A stretch of 64,000 nt of DNA, from the NCBI RefSeq assembly GCF_018812025.1, contig NC_063058.1, positions 20,018,297 to 20,082,296 of the forward strand, in the 5' to 3' direction. The notes below the pieces were generated by a model. It ran no database searches. It was given only the letters and a program-made list of their open reading frames with translations, and was not told the origin of the DNA. Origin of the DNA: Megalobrama amblycephala (lineage: Eukaryota; Chordata; Actinopteri; Cypriniformes; Xenocyprididae). Each line of letters begins with the position of its first letter. Within the stretch, counting starts at the first letter, position 1. Positions 24,137-35,824 of this stretch are shown one piece after another. Both the position numbers and the translations under genes were made by a program.

Positions 24137-25669
24137 TGTAGCGATTCGTACAGTTATTAATCAATTTATGGGTGGAATATGAATATAATAATTCATAAAG
24201 CTTTATGAATAATTATTATGCACATACCGACCCAAGGGGGAATTAACCATATATGGTGAATTAATTATAACGAATTATAATCAATTATATATATGATTAG
24301 TTCTGGTTTAATAATTATTTAGAGAAACTGTTCGTTTGTCCAGCAAACTAAGCTCCTCATAGAATATTATCAAAGGAAGGTTTTTCTCTGGCCACGAGAA
24401 GGACCTCCTATTCTAGCATCCAAACGTAAAGCAAGGATATAGGATCAAAACGTTAAAGTGACCAGGTTTTTGTTGAAATGAGCAAAAAGAACAATCGAGC
24501 ATGAATAATGTGGTTAATATATACAAACTACGACACCAGAGGTTATACGTCTAAATACAGAATATACAAGTATATACAAAAAGGGAACGTAGAGACAGGA
24601 GAGGAAGGATGGTCAAAGAATGGCAAATTACGACAGTTAACCCTTTGAGAGCCAGCACAGAAATCAGTTTAAACCAATTTTCAGAGAAATTATAATACTT
24701 GCAAATGGTTCAAGTCGGTGTGCAGCAGAGTTTCAATGCGCCTGGCTTGGTTGGTCCTTTCCGAGAGGGTTTCTCCGGCGGGGTTTTCAAACGAGGTTTA
24801 ACTGACGCGTAAGATGACAGAGAAGAAAGAAGAGAGAAAGAGAGACCAAGGAAATGGTCGTCCCGGAAGGAGAGCGCGTGATGACAGCGCTGTCGCCTGA
24901 GGCAGTTCAGGGGCAGTTGAGAGACAATCGGGAGACCAAGTTTGGTTTTGTTTTTATGGAAAACCAAGCTAACACACCTCCTGAATTGTAACGGCCAATA
25001 GATGTGCAGCACTATTTGGCGGGCAAAGTTCCTTTGTTTGGTCTCCTAGCTGAATTTGCATACTTTATGACTATCAGATCGGATTTCGAGATGGAGCACT
25101 TTCTTCACAATATCATTAAACAAATCGAACAATGCATTTGACAGCCATGTAATATACATAGATGAATGAGACGTGGAAATAGCTTTAAAATGAATCTAAA
25201 CTTGATATATATAAGAGAAGCATGTAGAAGGAGTTATGGTTTACAGACAAAATTCCATCATTAAAATGAACACTAGCACAAATACACTCATTTAAACTAA
25301 GTCTAAACACTAGGAAGCATACATGCACTTAAAATATGACGGGTACACTTTTGGTCATATTTTAAGAGTAGCTGTACATACAATCTCTAAGCATGTTTCT
25401 GTGTTTTTGTGTGTCTGTGTGTGTGTGTGTGGGGGGTGTGTGTGGAATGTGATCTGGCACAGTCTACAGGAGGGGCCCTTTGATGTCCCAAGAGCTGGAA
25501 GTGGGCATCTCTGTTTAGTTTCGGCCAGGCCACAAAGTTGTCAAATGGGCTCGTCTTTTGCAGACCGGTCGGAGCCGAGATGAGACTTTACAACACAGTC
25601 CAGCATGCTAAAAGCGTTCTGAACATTCCAAAGTTTACTGACTGTCCTGATAAGTGTGCATATGCTACA
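24137..25669. mobile_element. Solo-LTR-like element, 1.5 kb
   Basis: The ends are TGTAGC and GCTACA (TG...CA). It is flanked by CAAG on both sides (24133-24136 and 25670-25673). The paralogous intron in Mx copy C has the empty site (CTCAAGTCATCAC near 46463). A 4-bp duplication and the long terminal unit suggest an endogenous-retrovirus-type solo LTR, but no coding region remains and the orientation is unclear. It contains a GT microsatellite near 25407-25430. It lies 13 bp after the splice donor of exon 8 of Mx copy B. Confidence 0.7.
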
Positions 25670-27286
25670 CAAGTCATCACAACTTTTTGTTTCTGAGATT
25701 TATCATTTAGTGTCCAAATTGGAGGAAACGGTTTGTGTTTGTTGTGATATTCTCCTTCTTCCTTGTATCTGCTGTAAAAATATCTTGCCGTCAGATGGTC
25801 CCAAATCTCATCCACTGTTCAAGCACACATACACATCACTGTCTGACACTAGGTGGTGCTATGGTTTATAGAGTTCATGATTGAAACGCTGCATCTTCCT
25901 TGTGTTGTTGTTGTTGTATTGTAAATTATTTTCTCATCCAAATGTGTTTTTTTAACCTCCCCAGAGAAAACACTTTTGCTGTAAAATGATAATGTACAAT
26001 AACATGCTTATGTAACAAATAGTATCTCTTTATCACAGATCTTAAAAAGATTCAATGATCAAATCAACTCCTTATCATCAGGGGAGCTGATTAATCCAGA
26101 AAATGTGTTTTCCCAGCTTCGGGCCGAATTCAAGAAGTGGAATGATCATCTTAACCATACAAAGCCAACCTGTCTGTATATTTTCAACATTATACATACT
26201 ATAACCTTGAATTCACTGCTGTTGTGATTTTCTAAGAGTTATAAGCTTACAAAAAGTCAGTTAATTTAATAAAAAATCCATCTTGTTCCTAAACAAGTTT
26301 GCAGTTTGAAAGAGTTTAGCAAGAATTACAGAGGGAGGGAATTGCTCGGTTTCAGCAACTACAGAATGTTTGAGTGGGTTCTGCAGGACCAAGTGGCCAC
26401 ACTTAAGAAGTCGGCCATTGAATTGCTCAGTGCCATCAAAGGTACCATCACACATCTTATCTCCATTATAAAACTAAATGATTAGATCACAATTGAAAAA
26501 TGTTTAATAGTTTTAGCATATCTAAATTGTGAAGCTTGTTTTTTATTTATGTATTTCTCCTGCAGACATCATCCTCAAGCAATTCAAAGATGTGTCATAT
26601 AAATGCTTTCAGAACTACTCTGTACTTCAAAATATCACTGAGGTAAATATTGCTACAATAATGATTTTTCAGTTATTCATTATGGGATAAAATCCATTTT
26701 AATATTCCTAATTTCAGTGTTCTGTTATGTGTTTTTGCAACATAGAAAAAAGAAAAACATTACAGAACAATGTAGGCTTACTGAAAAAGGTTTTTCAATG
26801 GCATGTGCTTTTCATTTAACAAAACAGTTAAAACTGAAAGAGCATTTTAATTATTATTATAATTCAGAAATAAAGGTGAAAAAAAATAGTTCCCTTTCGT
26901 GGGAACTATCGACGCTGCGTGAAACGCATTGGGAACCTTCTGCGTGATATCGTCATTGAAGCACTCCTGTATCCAACCAATCGTGTAACGAGACATCAGA
27001 GACGGGTGACGTCACGGACCAGGAAACTATAAAGCATGCCCGGATGCAGAGAACACTAGCTTCTGCTATCTTCAGCAAGCGCTCCATGTTATCCCGTGTG
27101 TCTTATTTAGTGTTTGTCTGTCTTTCCATTATTTTGGTCTCACTCTTCTTCTGAGGACAAGAGTTCCAGCAACACTTGTATATATTTGTGATCGCTGTTT
27201 GTGCGTCCTATTTAGTGTTTGTTTGTCTTCTCTTTGTCTGAGGACAAGAGTCTCACAACACTACATACATATATACAAATAAGACA

Positions 27287-27289
<3 letters not shown>

Positions 27290-27338
<49 letters not shown>
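27290..27338. repeat. (AT)n microsatellite
   Basis: About 24 AT units directly upstream of the first ATG of the DIRS gag-like frame. Confidence 0.95.
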
Positions 27339-27341
<3 letters not shown>

Positions 27342-27344
<3 letters not shown>

Positions 27345-28689
27345 GCGGAAGGCAAGCGGTTCAGGAAGTGTGCTTCTCCCTGCACTCGCTACATTCCTGA
27401 CGGGGACACACGATATGTGTATCGTTTGCCTGGGGGTTGAGCACGCACAGGCAGCTCTCGAGGGAGCTGTCTGCGTGCACTGTGAAAAGCTCACCCTTAG
27501 AGTGTTGAGATCTCGCCGGGCACTCTTTGATAATAAAGGGGGTGCCTCGGTCGGTGTTCCCCGCGGATCGGGTCCTGCTGCTGCCGAGGCAGAGCGGAGA
27601 CTCCATTTGGTGGGGTTCACAGATGGATCTGGCAGCGGGGTTGAGACGGGCCCCGCCCTATCTCTCCCTTTAACTGCCAGACCCAGTATCTCTCCTGCCG
27701 CGGTGGAAGCACGCCCAGCGGTTTCTTCCCCTCGGGGAGAGACATCGGCGCTTCATCTATCTTCATCTGAGGATGTTGATGTGATGAGCGTCAACGCAGG
27801 GGAAGAGGAACCGCCACTACCCCAACGTCGGTGCTCACCGTTCTTTCCAGATCTACACACTGAGGTGTCTAGATCTTGGAATAGACCGGTCCAACATCGA
27901 GTTTTCACCCCCCAGACTTCGGTCTATAGTAACATCGTGGGGCTGAAACAACATGGTTATGCGGCGATGCCCCGGGTTGAAGAGACGCTCGCGGGCTATC
28001 TCTCGCCTGAGTCGGCATTGTCCTTAAAAGCACCGACGCTGCCCACCCAGCCCCTTAAAACTACATCTAACCTGGTGGGCAAGGCTTATGCGGCGGCAGG
28101 TCAGGCAGCAGCGTGTCTTCATACCATGGCGCTGCTGCAGGCTTACCAAGCCGACCTGCTGGGGGAAATTGATACCAGCGGGGAGGCCACATTCGAGTGC
28201 ATCCAGGAACTGCGCATGGCGACAGACCTGGCTCTCCGTGCCACCAAGGAGACGGCTAAAGAAGTGGGCCGTTCTATGGCAGCCCTGGTGGCCACGGAGA
28301 GGCACTTGTGGCTGAACCTCTCTGACATAAGGGACAGGGACAAATCTGCCCTTATGGATGCGCCGCTGTCTCCTGCGGGCCTCTTCGGCGACGCAGTTAC
28401 AACTGTCGTTGAGAGGTTCCAGGAGACCAAGAAACAATCTGCGGCGTTTCAGAGGTTCCTCCCCCGCCGGTCTAAAGTCCCCGCCGAGACTGTTGAACGG
28501 GAGCAGTCTCGGTCCACAACGAGCTCCTCAGCGCACCACAGAGCGCAACAGAAAATAAGTGTGGCTGCCCGTGCTCACCCACGTAGATTCTGGGGACAGG
28601 GGCGAGCCGCACAACAGAAGCCTTCCCAGGGCAAGACGGACCTGCAGGCCATCATTGTAGCGCGGAAGGCTTCTAAGAAGCGGTCCTGA
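27342..28689 (+). pseudogene. DIRS ORF1 (gag-like), frameshifted near its start
   Basis: The likely original start is ATG at 27342 (MAEGKRFRKCASPC), whose frame stops at 27440. The downstream frame, open to 28689, joins near 27406 and reads THDMCIVCLGVEHAQAAL and CVHCEKL, a Cys/His-rich segment. A related segment ([16 protein letters not shown]) occurs in the minus-strand DIRS relic near 44700. The rest is a gag-like protein without recognised catalytic motifs. A short indel at about 27406 explains the switch of frame. Confidence 0.75.
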
Positions 28690-28852
28690 TATCTGTGGGT
28701 CAGGACCCAGGAGGGCGGCCCCCGTCCGGAGGAAGCTTGGTGTTGATACATCTGACACCCGCTTCCCTCCGGCGCCCTCCGGGGACCACGCCATATCTGT
28801 CATCCAGTGTGCGTCAGGTCCCCACGATCTTCCGAGGAAGGTCGGTCGTCAC

Positions 28853-30820
28853 TTGATTCGGCTGACTTCTGCCGGCGTGCCGTTTCAGAGCGCCGAGCCA
28901 AGTGCTCAAAAAACACCAGAGGCCAGTCTCGAGAGACTGGTTCCCTTAGTAGATTTTCTAGAAGAATGGAAAACTCTACCGAATATATCAAATTGGGTGC
29001 TGCTCATGATAGAAAAGGGTTACAGAATACAGTTCGGGTCTCGCCCGCCCAGATTCAACGGGGTCCTTCCCACAGTGGTGACCCCCGAGCAGTCTCTGGT
29101 TATGGAACAGGAAGTTATGACACTTTTGCAAAAAGGAGCTATAGAAAGGGTTCCTCCTCCCAGCAAGCTGTCAGGTTTTTACAGCCGCTACTTCATAGTT
29201 CCAAAGAAGGATGGAGGACTTCGTCCTATCATAGATTTATGTGTGTTAAATCGGTCTGTACAGAAACTGAAATTCAAGATGCTTACACTCAAACAGATCA
29301 TTCCCCAAATCAGGTCCGAGGACTGGTTTGTGACGATAGACTTGAAAGATGCATACTTTCATGTGTCCATCCATCCTTCTCATTGGAAGTTCCTCAGGTT
29401 TGCTTTCGGGGGCGAAGCTTACCAGTACAAGGTTCTTCCGTTTGGCCTATCATTATCACCCCGCACGTTCACGAAGTGCGTGGATGCAGCCCTGGCTCCC
29501 TTGAGACTCCAGGGCATCCGCATACTCAATTATATCGACAATTGGTTGATTCTAGCTCACTCAGAGCAACAGGCAGTTCAACATCGAGATGTTGTTCTGT
29601 CTCACATGAAAAGGCTTGGGCTGAGGCTCAATGCCAAGAAGAGTGTGCTGATTCTGGCTCAGACCACCAATTATGTAGGTGTTATGTGGGATTCCACAAT
29701 AATGCGGGCACGTCTGACTCCTGTCCGTGTGAGCTCTGTTCTGTCAGCCGTAAAAGGGGTGAGGTTAGGCCAGTCACTCACTGTGAAACAGTTCCAGAAA
29801 CTGTTGGGTCTAATGGCAGCTGCGTCCAACATAATTCCTTTTGGCCTCTTGCACATGAGACCCCTACAGTGGTGGCTCAGGACCTGGGGGTTTTCCCCGA
29901 GGGGAAATCCTTTCCGTATGATCAAAGTCACACGGCGATGCCTTCGTGCTCTATCCGTGTGGAAAGACCCCTGGTTCCTGTCCCAGGGACCTGTGTTGGG
30001 GGCCTCTGGTCGTCACGCAATGCTTACGACAGACGCTTCCCTCACGGGCTGGGGAGCGATCATGAGTGGTCGCTCAGCTCAGGGTCTTTGGGAGGACCAT
30101 CAACTCCAGCTGATTTATGTGCCAAGAGAGTTGATGGTGGCGGTGTTTTTAGCACTAAAACACTTTCTCCCAGACCTGAGAGATCACCATGTGCTGGTCC
30201 GCACAGACAACATGTCAGTGGTCTCCTATATAAACCATCAGGGGGGTCTACGGTCTCGCCAACTAAATTACTTGGCCCATCGGATCCTCCTGTGGTCTCA
30301 GAGGAAGCTGCGCTCACTGAAGGCAGCTTATATCCCCGGGAGTCAGAATGTGGGGGCAGACGCCCTGTCGAGGCAGGGGCCGAGGCCCGGGGAGTGGAGA
30401 CTCCATCCGGAAGTGGTGGATCTCATTTGGAAGAACTTTGGTCAGGCACAAGTAGACCTGTTCGCTTCGGGAGAGTCAACCCAGTGTCCTCTCTGGTACT
30501 CCCTCACGCATCCAGCGCCTCTGGGTCTGGATGCCATGGTACAGACGTGGCCGAGGCTACGTCTGTATGCATTTCCCCCGTTCACTCTGCTCCCACGAGT
30601 CCTGGAGAAAGTACGCCAGGAAGGGGTCAGCCTAATACTGGTGGCCCCGTACTGGCAGACCCGAATATGGTTCTCGGACTTGGTGTCCATGATAGACGGC
30701 TCTCCACTGGAGCTTCCCCTAAGGCCGGATCTTCTATCTCAGGCAGGCGGCGCGATAATACATCCCCGTCCAGAACTATGGAAACTGTGGGCCTGGCCTC
30801 TGAGGGGGCCAGGTTCATAG
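28853..30820 (+). CDS. DIRS reverse transcriptase / RNase H / methyltransferase-like protein
   Basis: The 655-codon frame is open throughout. Reverse transcriptase motifs are FIVPKKDGGLRPIIDL, TIDLKDAYFHVSIHP, LPFGLSLSPRTF and, at about residue 226, YIDN where the catalytic box is normally YxDD. The second aspartate is therefore asparagine and the enzyme is probably inactive. RNase H follows (LTTDASLTGWGAIM, VRTDNMSVVSYI, GADALSR). The C-terminal part (about residues 510-650: QVDLFASGES, LILVAPYWQTRIWF) matches the methyltransferase-like domain that follows RNase H in DIRS elements. The frame overlaps another very long open frame in +1 relative phase. Confidence 0.85.
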   Translation: MIRLTSAGVPFQSAEPSAQKTPEASLERLVPLVDFLEEWKTLPNISNWVLLMIEKGYRIQFGSRPPRFNGVLPTVVTPEQSLVMEQEVMTLLQKGAIERVPPPSKLSGFYSRYFIVPKKDGGLRPIIDLCVLNRSVQKLKFKMLTLKQIIPQIRSEDWFVTIDLKDAYFHVSIHPSHWKFLRFAFGGEAYQYKVLPFGLSLSPRTFTKCVDAALAPLRLQGIRILNYIDNWLILAHSEQQAVQHRDVVLSHMKRLGLRLNAKKSVLILAQTTNYVGVMWDSTIMRARLTPVRVSSVLSAVKGVRLGQSLTVKQFQKLLGLMAAASNIIPFGLLHMRPLQWWLRTWGFSPRGNPFRMIKVTRRCLRALSVWKDPWFLSQGPVLGASGRHAMLTTDASLTGWGAIMSGRSAQGLWEDHQLQLIYVPRELMVAVFLALKHFLPDLRDHHVLVRTDNMSVVSYINHQGGLRSRQLNYLAHRILLWSQRKLRSLKAAYIPGSQNVGADALSRQGPRPGEWRLHPEVVDLIWKNFGQAQVDLFASGESTQCPLWYSLTHPAPLGLDAMVQTWPRLRLYAFPPFTLLPRVLEKVRQEGVSLILVAPYWQTRIWFSDLVSMIDGSPLELPLRPDLLSQAGGAIIHPRPELWKLWAWPLRGPGS

Positions 30821-31749
30821 AGGCTGGTCTCTCAACTGAGGTTGTTGAGACCATACTTAGCTCCAGGGCTCCCTCCACGAGGAAGCTTTACTCCTATAAA
30901 TGGAATCTATTCTCTACTTGGTGTAGACAACATGAAACGGACCCTGTCCATGCTCCTATTAGCTCTGTGCTATGCTTTCTCCAAGAAAAATTCTCGGAAG
31001 GCCTATCTTATTCAACCTTCAAGGTTTATGTTCCGGCTATATCAGCCTATCATGTTGGGGGGGATTCCTCGGTGGGTCGAGACCTCCTCGTGTCACGCTT
31101 CCTCTGTGGTACACTGAGGTTGAGGCCTCCAGTGCGCACAAGGACCCCGGCTTGGGACTTGTCAGTGGTTCTACAAGGGTTAGCCGAGGCTCCCTTTGAA
31201 CTACTGGAGGAGGTGTCTATAAAGTTTCTGACTTTAAAGATGGTATTCTTACTTGCTATTACTTCTCTAAGAAGAATTGGAGATCTTCAGGCCCTTTCAG
31301 TGGCCCCCTCATATCTGGAGTTCGCTCCTGGAATGGTGAGAGCATTTCTTCATGCTAGACCTGGCTATGTGCCGAAGGTCCCCACCAATGTCCCGGGTCC
31401 TATTGTGCTTCAAGCCTTCCATCCTCCTCCATTTATATCCTCGGATCAGGGAAAACTGAATCTGCTCTGCCCAGTGAGGGCTTTGGATGCATACGTCCAC
31501 AGAGCTGCCCTGTGGCGTAAAACAGAGCAATTGTTTGTCTGTTATGGTTCCCCTAATAAAGGTGGACCGGCGTCCAAGCAGAGGATGAGTAAGTGGGTGG
31601 TCGAGGCCATCTCACTTGCATATGAAGCGGCCGGACAGTCTTCTCCATTTAACGTCCGTGCTCATTCCACAAGGGGTATGGCGGCATCAAGAGCTTTGAT
31701 GTCTGGCGTCTCTATGAGTGACATTAAACTTATCATTAAATGTCCCTAA
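30661..31749 (+). pseudogene. DIRS tyrosine recombinase, C-terminally truncated
   Basis: The start is uncertain. A Met near 30667 overlaps the end of the reverse transcriptase frame, and the same frame is open upstream to 28807. It shows the N-terminal SAM-like region (RKLYSYKWNLFSTWCRQHE), the first catalytic arginine context (ITSLRRIGDLQAL) and the HxxR box (RAHSTRGMAASRAL). After SMSDI the sequence switches to intron DNA (KLIIKCP, stop). The downstream catalytic residues, including the nucleophilic tyrosine, are therefore missing. In DIRS elements this enzyme integrates the circular cDNA; this copy cannot. Confidence 0.85.
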
Positions 31750-32569
31750 ATTTTTCAACATTTTAAAATAGTTTTTAAAAGGGGGTATCACCGAAATTGA
31801 GAACTTCTTCCACTGTAATTACCTCACTTGCTGCGTGCTTTTGTGTTTGTAACCCAATGCTTTGTAAGCCAATATTCCAACCCCCAAAACCTGGAATATT
31901 CCTTTAATCGGGTTCTCTTTCCTCTTCATTTGAAAGACCAAAATCAACAACAATCAGTCAAGTCAGGAAGATAAGACTGAACAGAGGATCTCAGAGCAGG
32001 TTGAAATGGAAAACATGGTCTACACTCAAGATCCCATCTACTTGAAGATCTTGAATGAGATTAGCGAAGAGACATTTTCAGAAAAGCAGTTACCTGTCTT
32101 TGACATAAAGAGCAAGTACAGTGAAATGCTGCAGGCGTATTATGAGGTAGATTTTTTTTTTAATTTTCAGTAACAAATATGAAGCTTTGTTCAGAGACTG
32201 AATGAACTGCAGTGCTTAGTACCTCTGTGATTTTCTTTCAGATTGTGGTGCAGTGGATGGCTGACCAACTGCCCATGATGATTTCTTTTTTCATGCTGAA
32301 GCAGACTGCCCACCTCCTGTATACTGACATGTTGAGTTTACTGGACGGGGCAGATGTGAGCGAGCTCCTGTTTGAGGCCACTGAAGTTGGTACAAGACGC
32401 AGAGACCTACATGCCCGTCTGGACCGTTTGACTGCTGCTCAGAAAGCACTTAATGATTTTATTTGAGGGACCTACTGACTTGTCACATCTGTTTAGAATT
32501 TTTCATGTCATGTGATTCCTTAATCTCCTCATTTGTTCTTTAACGACGACTAGCATCCATAGGTGCATT

Positions 32570-32960
32570 ACCAAAACCTTCTGCTCCAGAACAGAGTTTA
32601 GATTCTATTCATCAGCCCTGTCACCCTAATAAATTCAAAGAAAGCTTTACTGTTTATCTCACTTGACCATTTTATTAAAGCTTTAATATTTAATTCCTGA
32701 GGTCTGTTTTTCCTAATTTCTTCTATCATATTGTTCCTTTCCTGCTCATATTTAGTACATTCAGTAATTGCATGAGATATAGTCTCCTTAACCTGGCATT
32801 GTTCACGTAATCCATTTGGATGTTTTCCTATTATTTTGGGAGTGCTGTTTAAATTGGAATACCCTAAACTTATTCTACTGTAAATACATTTTTTTTCTTG
32901 ATTTACCTACATATCTTATTTTTTAATTTACTTTATTAATTAATCTGTAAACTCCTTTCC
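32570..32960 (-). pseudogene. LINE C-terminal fragment (copy 1)
   Basis: On the minus strand a frame reads RISLGYSNLNSTPKIIGKHP then LREQCQVKETISHAITEC and TKYEQERN. The CX2-K-E..H..C pattern is the zinc-knuckle-like tail of a non-LTR retrotransposon reverse transcriptase ORF. It lies just behind the stop of Mx copy B and is duplicated behind copy C (48600-49045). Confidence 0.65.
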
Positions 32961-33039
32961 CCACTGTTCCACTTTATTGCTTTTAGTATATTAATACTGT
33001 ATCCACATTATTCTATTGCTTAATTTCAGATTAATAGCT

Positions 33040-33360
33040 TCTCCTCATGCATTGTGGCCATGTGTTTCCTTTGTTTGATGTGTTAGGTTTTCATTGGTTG
33101 ATTTTGTCATATGTTAATCAGTTCTGTTTTGTCATTGGTTCATTGTCTTTATCATGCTCAGGTGTATCTTGTTTATCATAGTCCATGTGTGTATATAACC
33201 CTTTTGTTTCCATAGTCCTTTTGTTAGCTTTGCTTTTTTCATGTAACCATTTATGTCAAGTTCAAGTCATAGTCAAGCACTCTTGTTAATGGCATTGTTT
33301 AGTTCTGTTTGTTCTGTATTTGGTTTGGGTTTTGTTTATTAAACTGCACTGTAAACCCTA
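33040..33360 (+). repeat. LTR-like stretch, duplicated at about 49085-49395
   Basis: A T-rich segment with a TATA-like box (GTATATAACCC, about 33190) and ATTAAA near its end, resembling a fish LTR. No target duplication or coding partner was identified, so the assignment is weak. Confidence 0.3.
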
Positions 33361-35380
33361 ATAAGTTGCTTCTACTCAAATTATTTGAGGAAACACATCC
33401 CTGCAGTTTAACTGAGTACCTAAAAATACTTGTTTTATCTTCAAAACTTGTTTTAAGTTGACTTAATGTGGTCTTCCCATTGAATAAACTTATATTTTTA
33501 AGTATTCAGATAACGTAAAAGTACACTTAACTAAAATTTTCCAGTTTATATGTTGTTGCATTTCTTTTATTGAAAATGCAATAGATCATTAAAACAAATG
33601 ATTGCTTCGCATCAACTGCAAGGTTTGAGCCCTTACATTTCATAGCTAAACTTTGATAAAATATACTGATTTAACAGCGTATTAACCATATCAGTTAATA
33701 AATACATTTATAGGTGCTTGAATAAAGTATAGTAGGAATTAGTAGCAAAACATAAACTGTCTGAAAATAACCAGTGACTAAACACATAAGAAAAAAGGTC
33801 TTCATGATGACAACTCTTCCCGCCTGTCTCACCACGGATATCTGGGGGGTTTGTTTTTAAGACCCTTTTTAGGACCTTTTTAAGACCTTTTGTAGGACAT
33901 ATAAAATGTATTTATATGGCCATGTGATAACTAAACCGTAAAATGATAGCAAAAACAGTTTAAACAGCTTCAGTTACGGGAATTATGTTATGATGTGAAC
34001 GCACCTTTAATGGTATGAAGTGACGAGAATACTTTTTGTGTTCAAAAGCAAAACAAAAATAACAACTTTATTCAACAAATTCGTCTGTCTGCTGTCATAC
34101 TGCTATGCCATTTTTGTTGCAGAGCTTCAGTGTTTATGTCTGAACGCGGGCTTGGTATGATTAAAAGAAAGCGATTTGGTGAACAGGACTGAATCGAAAA
34201 GGAGAAGTAACACCCCAGCTGTCAGGTTGTAACAAGTGGTTACATCAGGACCTGAGGTTGGATTGATGATGTAAATGGTATGCTTCCTTTATTTTATGAT
34301 CTGCCTTCTGATAAGTGTGGCACATGGCTTGAGGGTAGAGATGTTCAATTCCTTCCCCATAAAAATGGGGTGTTTAAGTAAGGAAACACCTGGGGTATGT
34401 TACTTGTTTTTTGACTGACTCTAATCTTTGTTGCTATTACTCTATTACTATCTTTAACAGCAACCATGAGACTGGTAGCTTAAGTAACCTTGCTTTCCCT
34501 TTCTGGTACTGCAGAATCTCTCTGTTTTCTGTCACTATGGCTAGTGCTGCCTCATTAGTCTTTAAGTAGGATGGTTCCCTGGTGGACAGCAGCAGTGGTG
34601 GACGAAGTACACAGATCAAGTACTTAAGTAAAAGTACATATACCCTAAAAAATTACTATCACCATGGAAACTGTCTAGCCACGCCCTAGCAACCATTTAG
34701 AGCACCCTTGCAACTGATCCCATTATAAAAGGCCCAGATGGATATCTTTGCAGCACAGTGCTATAGAGGCATGGGGATGGGCTCATTTTACTCAGGCAAC
34801 AGTCTCTCAGGATCATTGTGAAGCTATCAAGCCACGCCTTAACAACCACTGTCGAGCACGATAGCAACCGAAACTCAAAGAGGGATATCTTGGGGGACAT
34901 GGGGGTTTGTTTATATCATCCACACTGGCAAGCAGCCTTTGGAGTATCATCATTGGCAACTGCCAAGCCATTCCCTAGCATCCAAACAGAGTACCCTAAC
35001 AATCATTTAGCAAGACCCATATCTCTGCATCAGAACATCATAGAGACAAGGGGTTTGGCTCCTTTGACTCATGTTAGCAAATGACTTCCAACATGTTGTA
35101 AAATCTTCATCGTCGAGATGGTGATATGGACATGCCCGTTGTAGTGACCTAAAGATGAGTTATTTACAAAAATCAATTCTTAAATTCGTCATTTGTAACT
35201 TACTTTTCGCGCTGTCAGTTGCATACATTCTTGTCTCATTTTGAGCCAGACTTGTAAATTCAGTTAACATAGTATGGACCAACCATTTTTGAGATTTCAA
35301 TCTTTTCCTATTTGAGTGGATAAGATCTTGCATATCTGGCATTAGTTGTCCGGGGGCAATTCCAATATAATCTCAAAGTG
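33361..35380. other. Duplicated intergenic DNA, no gene
   Basis: Collinear with 49395-50900 and containing no credible coding frame. It includes a fragment (about 34005-34170) related to the interior of the TTAA element at 38756-39350. It also has a small TACTTAAGTAAAAGTACAT repeat at about 34619, which recurs at 50074. Confidence 0.5.
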
Positions 35381-35382
35381 AA

Positions 35383-35660
35383 ATGACTCATACAAAAGCA
35401 CAACCACATACAGTACACCCAATTGTAGGCTATTTAGCATGCAAATTCATGTTCCTTCTGTTTCATGCTTTTGCATTATTATCATGGGTATGTCACACTA
35501 TAACCGAGTCTGATACATGGATTTCAACTCTTCTTGATTTCTGTTCAGCATCACCACAAACTGTGTTTTGGTGAAATCTATATTGTACAAATTACAAAAG
35601 GCATCCAAAAAGAGATATTATCTATTATCAGAACTATGTTTTCATTTTTACTCAGAACTA
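35383..35660 (+). promoter_or_regulatory. Orphan Mx leader/promoter copy (copy 1)
   Basis: Closely matches the sequence just upstream of the start codon of Mx copy C (38030-38297). The match includes ATGCAAAT (35439-35446), CACTATAACCGAGTCTGA and CAGCATCACCACAAACTGTG. Where copy C has CAAGAAAATG (start codon) this copy has CAAGAAAATAATCGG. No exon 1 follows. A 63-codon open frame here is unlikely to be a gene. It is duplicated at 50890-51190. Confidence 0.65.
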
Positions 35661-35824
35661 TCTTTTCATTTTTACTTTTTTTGGGTCAAGAAAATAATCG
35701 GAATTAATTGAAAATAATCAGTTTGTTTACAAATTGGACAGTGCTATTGTGTCTCGAAGCATATGTCTCAGGACACGCCCTGAATAACTGATGTATCTAA
35801 CTCCAGCTAAGTAAGTCTATTTAA

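Larger units (their letters stand above)
26889..31725 (+). mobile_element. DIRS-like retrotransposon (tyrosine-recombinase type), 3' truncated
   Basis: Inserted in the intron between Mx copy B exons 11 and 12. It starts with GTTCCCTTTCGTGGGAAC-type terminal sequence and continues with a gag-like frame, a reverse transcriptase/RNase H/methyltransferase-like frame, and an overlapping tyrosine recombinase frame. The right part, including the last recombinase residues and the right terminal repeat, is missing. About 55 bp of flanking intron present in copy C are also missing. No target duplication is seen, as is usual for DIRS elements. Confidence 0.9.

Noticed and set aside
27261..27620. Minus-strand frames over the DIRS gag region
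   Set aside because: Antisense shadows of the gag-like frame that include the AT microsatellite.
28807..30660. First two thirds of the 980-codon open frame as a separate protein
   Set aside because: It overlaps the well-supported reverse transcriptase frame in another phase and has no recognised domain. Only the recombinase part is called.
35383..35574. 63-codon frame, also present at 50905-51096, as a conserved small gene
   Set aside because: It lies in the duplicated Mx leader region. Differences between copies include several non-conservative changes, and the related region before copy C does not keep the same frame start.
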